DNA of 47,989 nucleotides from Jaenimonas drosophilae (lineage: Eukaryota > Euglenozoa > Kinetoplastea > Trypanosomatida > Trypanosomatidae): contig JASAON010001531.1 in NCBI GenBank assembly GCA_030849065.1, positions 1 through 47,989 on the forward strand, read 5' to 3'. A model generated the notes under the pieces. That model made no database searches. It saw nothing but the letters and a program-made list of their open reading frames with translations, and was not told the origin of the DNA. The translations under genes were made by a program, and so were the position numbers. Positions within the stretch are counted from its first letter, which is position 1, and each line of letters starts with the position of its first letter. This document shows positions 46,174 through 47,989 of this stretch, piece by piece.

Positions 46174-47646
46174 ATGATGCGGTTGGATGTCGGCCTTCTG
46201 TTGATGCTGATGGCGATGCTTCTCTGTGGAGTACATGGGGCATCCTATGAGGTGCAAATGGTTCAGATGCTCCACCGCCACGGAGCACGGTCAGCCATCG
46301 CATCCTACAACGAGACCCAGATTTGCGGCTATGAGTACCCGTGTGGGTTCCTCAACCGGGATGGCGTGAAGATGATGACGAAGGTGGGAAACTTCATCCG
46401 GGGACGCTACCAAACACTCTTTCCCTCGGAAAAGTACAATGCGAGCCAGATCTACACCCGCTCCACCGATGTCATTCGCACGTTGCAGAGCGCCGATGCG
46501 GTTCTTCAGGGCCTCTTTCCCGCCGAACCGTACTTCCTCCCGGCAATCCACACCGTTCGCGGGGACACCGATACCCTCCTTAACAGCGGAGCACTTCCTG
46601 TTATACGTGCCAAGTACGTCTTCGGCACGGAGGACGACTTGGCCGTCTGCAACCCCGTCGTGGACAAACACTTCAGCCATGACCTGCTTCTCGAGATTGC
46701 CCGTGAGGTGTACTCGGAAGGATTTTGTGCCGACTTCAAGAACCGCGCAAGCTGCGCCAAGCAGCTTTGCGATATTGGCCGAGCCTACGTACCTACAGGG
46801 GAAATTGCTCGTCACAAGAAGCTGAGCGAGCACTTGGAGCATCTGTGTGAGGTGGAGGAGGTCAGTGGCTTGTACCACTACGCTTATGATGGTCGCAACA
46901 AGGTGGATCGACTTCAAGGAAGCATGGGGCAGAATATTGCCCAACAAATCATCCAGAACATGAACGACCATCTTCAAGGCACCATCTCCTTCTCCCTGAT
47001 GGAGTACAGCGCACATGACACGACGCTGTCCCCATTGTCGTCCACCTTGGGAGATAATTCACTGGCTTCCATGCTTCCCCCCTTTGGCACGACCTACTTC
47101 TTCGAGCTGCTTCGGGTCGTGGGCAGCGGGGACAAGACCCCTTACGTGCGCGTCATTCGTGGGTATCCAGGCAAAACGAGGGACACAAAGTTCGCCTTCG
47201 CCCTGGATGACTTCAACCTGCAGTGCACGGACGCCCGGGGTAAATCGTACGGGGCCGAGGACAACGTGTGCCCCTTGGCCGACTTTGTTCGCTATGTGAA
47301 CGCCTCCCGTCCCAAGAGTCGCGAAGGGCAGTGCTACATCAATCCACCACTCTTCAAGAAGATGGCCTGTCCTGCCACAGCAAAGGCCAAGGGCATCTCC
47401 AGTGAGTGCTCCTTCTATCGTTCAGCATGCCCACAGTACTCCTGCGGCAAGGGATACATCCTCGATGCTGTGAGCAACGAATGCTATATTGGTGGCGCGC
47501 CGAGCTCGGGGTCCTCTGTTCTAACCTTTTTATTTGTCTTTTTGCTGGGCATGATTGGCGCCTGTGCGGGATATATGGCGTACAACACCTGGTTTATCAC
47601 CCCGACAAACCCGAGCGCGCCCGCTACCGACGTGGCAGTCGTGTAA
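46174..47646 (+). CDS. Type I membrane-bound histidine acid phosphatase
   Basis: 490 residues. Signal peptide 1-22 (MMRLDVGLLLMLMAMLLCGVHG), lumenal histidine phosphatase domain, one transmembrane helix (about 448-470) and a cytosolic tail of about 20 residues. Catalytic motifs are complete: RHGAR at 35-39 (H36 is the phospho-acceptor) and the HD pair H281-D282 in YSAHDTT (proton donor). It should hydrolyse phosphomonoesters at low pH in endosomes/lysosomes or near the flagellar pocket, as for the trypanosome membrane-bound acid phosphatases. Sequons include NET and NAS. A Cys-rich segment before the membrane (CYINPPL, ACPATAK, ECSFYRSACPQYSCGKGY) probably forms disulfides. It contrasts with the soluble HD-less relative at 24338. 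Confidence 0.92.
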   Translation: MMRLDVGLLLMLMAMLLCGVHGASYEVQMVQMLHRHGARSAIASYNETQICGYEYPCGFLNRDGVKMMTKVGNFIRGRYQTLFPSEKYNASQIYTRSTDVIRTLQSADAVLQGLFPAEPYFLPAIHTVRGDTDTLLNSGALPVIRAKYVFGTEDDLAVCNPVVDKHFSHDLLLEIAREVYSEGFCADFKNRASCAKQLCDIGRAYVPTGEIARHKKLSEHLEHLCEVEEVSGLYHYAYDGRNKVDRLQGSMGQNIAQQIIQNMNDHLQGTISFSLMEYSAHDTTLSPLSSTLGDNSLASMLPPFGTTYFFELLRVVGSGDKTPYVRVIRGYPGKTRDTKFAFALDDFNLQCTDARGKSYGAEDNVCPLADFVRYVNASRPKSREGQCYINPPLFKKMACPATAKAKGISSECSFYRSACPQYSCGKGYILDAVSNECYIGGAPSSGSSVLTFLFVFLLGMIGACAGYMAYNTWFITPTNPSAPATDVAVV

Positions 47647-47697
47647 GCCGTGGACGAAAACGGACGGCTTTCCACACACCCTTCTCTGTTTTTATGG

Positions 47698-47706
47698 AAA
47701 AAAAAA
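47698..47706 (-). terminator. Pol III T-run terminator of U4
   Basis: Nine A on the + strand, which is T9 on the - strand, directly after the 3' hairpin of the U4 RNA. It is the standard Pol III stop signal and lies in the 3' UTR of the convergent acid phosphatase gene. Confidence 0.8.
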
Positions 47707-47817
47707 CCCACCCTTGGTGGGGGAAATATTCCCATTGCTGGAGAACTGGATATTTAGTATTGCACTAGTGAACAATCACCTGAGGATCTTGTGTTCACAC
47801 CTCCCTGCGCAAGGCTT
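47707..47817 (-). ncRNA. U4: U4 spliceosomal snRNA
   Basis: About 111 nt. The 5' end reads AAGCCTTGCGCAGGGAG, the complement of U6 CUCCCUGCGCAAGGCU (U4/U6 stem II). A perfect 7-bp stem GTGAACA (47798-47792) with TGTTCAC (47774-47768) forms the 5' stem-loop. AGTGC (47766-47762) can pair with U6 GCACU (stem I). An Sm-like AATATTT lies at 47730-47724, followed by a 6-bp 3' hairpin CCCACC/GGTGGG (47721-47707) and T9. The 5' end is 97 bp from the divergent tRNA-Thr, matching the trypanosomatid arrangement in which A and B boxes of a neighbouring tRNA gene drive snRNA transcription. In trypanosomatids U4 serves trans-splicing and the rare cis-splicing. Exact ends are estimates. Confidence 0.88.
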
Positions 47818-47914
47818 GCTTCGCAACGATGAAAACAACCAGACGCCCCGACCGCGTTTGATTTGCAAAATCCAATAGTTTATTCGATGTTATCATTCGG
47901 CAAGCCGTACGCGT

Positions 47915-47986
47915 GGCTGCTTAGCTCAGTGGCAGAGCGCCGTCCTAGTAAGACGGATGCCAGGGGTTCGATCCCCCTAGCGGCCT
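47915..47986 (+). tRNA. tRNA-Thr(AGU): tRNA-Thr (anticodon AGU)
   Basis: A complete cloverleaf can be drawn: acceptor GGCTGCT (47915-47921) with AGCGGCC (47979-47985, one G-U pair), D arm GCTC/GAGC, anticodon stem CCGTC/GACGG with loop CTAGTAA (anticodon AGT at 47947-47949), and T arm AGGGG/CCCCT with loop TTCGATC. There is no intron. The discriminator is T at 47986. The A box (TAGCTCAGTGG, 47922-47932) and B box (GGTTCGATCCC, 47965-47975) are internal Pol III promoter elements, probably also used by the divergent U4 gene. The window ends 3 bp after the gene, so its terminator is not visible. Confidence 0.95.
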
Positions 47987-47989
47987 TAA

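Noticed and set aside
47802..47816. U6 snRNA-like core CTCCCTGCGCAAGGC on the + strand
   Set aside because: It lacks ACAGAGA and the rest of U6. The opposite strand is a complete U4, whose stem II is complementary to U6.

Overview
The window is nuclear DNA of a kinetoplastid protist, almost certainly a trypanosomatid. All 22 protein genes lie on the + strand, have no introns, and are separated by 200-600 bp spacers. Most spacers hold a polypyrimidine tract followed by an AG shortly before the start codon, as expected for trans-splicing of polycistronic RNA. Lineage markers are a base J glucosyltransferase, a C24 sterol methyltransferase, a trypanosomatid-type U4 snRNA placed head-to-head with a tRNA gene, and flagellar proteins. 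From memory, the order JGT, SMT, DPP8-like, CAF-1b, Nup96 resembles one block of Trypanosoma brucei chromosome 10 and Leishmania chromosome 36. I could not check this, and I do not name a genus.

Layout. 1-3.2 kb: a T/G-rich leader, an internally repetitive protein interrupted by a one-base assembly gap (n at 1368), and a small unknown protein. 3.7-16.8 kb: JGT, SMT, a calcyphosin-like EF-hand protein, a very long cullin, and a DPP8-type serine peptidase. 17.4-18.9 kb: a type II membrane GT2-like glycosyltransferase. 19.0-20.7 kb: two near-identical 788-bp non-coding repeats, rich in dyads, 947 bp apart. 20.9-28.9 kb: an EF-hand protein, a FYVE-like zinc finger protein, a single-pass membrane protein, a histidine-phosphatase-family secretory protein without the usual HD motif, an RRM protein and an F-box-like protein. 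28.9-30.7 kb: a 1.8-kb stretch without a convincing gene, with one possible H/ACA-like hairpin. 30.7-47.6 kb: CAF-1 subunit B, the nucleoporin Nup96/Nic96, a SNAPC1-like factor, a probably mitochondrial DEAD-box helicase with a zinc-knuckle-like insert, a probable axonemal protein, a helical-repeat protein, a CCP5-type tubulin deglutamylase with an acylation motif, and a type I membrane acid phosphatase. 47.7-48.0 kb: a Pol III locus with U4 snRNA on the - strand and tRNA-Thr(AGU) on the + strand, 97 bp apart.

The genes do not form a single pathway, as is normal for trypanosomatid gene arrays. Themes that recur are chromatin and transcription (JGT, CAF-1b, SNAPC1-like, U4), ubiquitin ligation (cullin, F-box-like), the flagellum and microtubules (calcyphosin-like protein, Mn-like axonemal protein, CCP5) and the secretory pathway (two histidine phosphatases, GT2 enzyme). 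Many long open frames begin at non-ATG codons inside polypyrimidine tracts. I moved those starts to the first ATG downstream of the likely splice acceptor.
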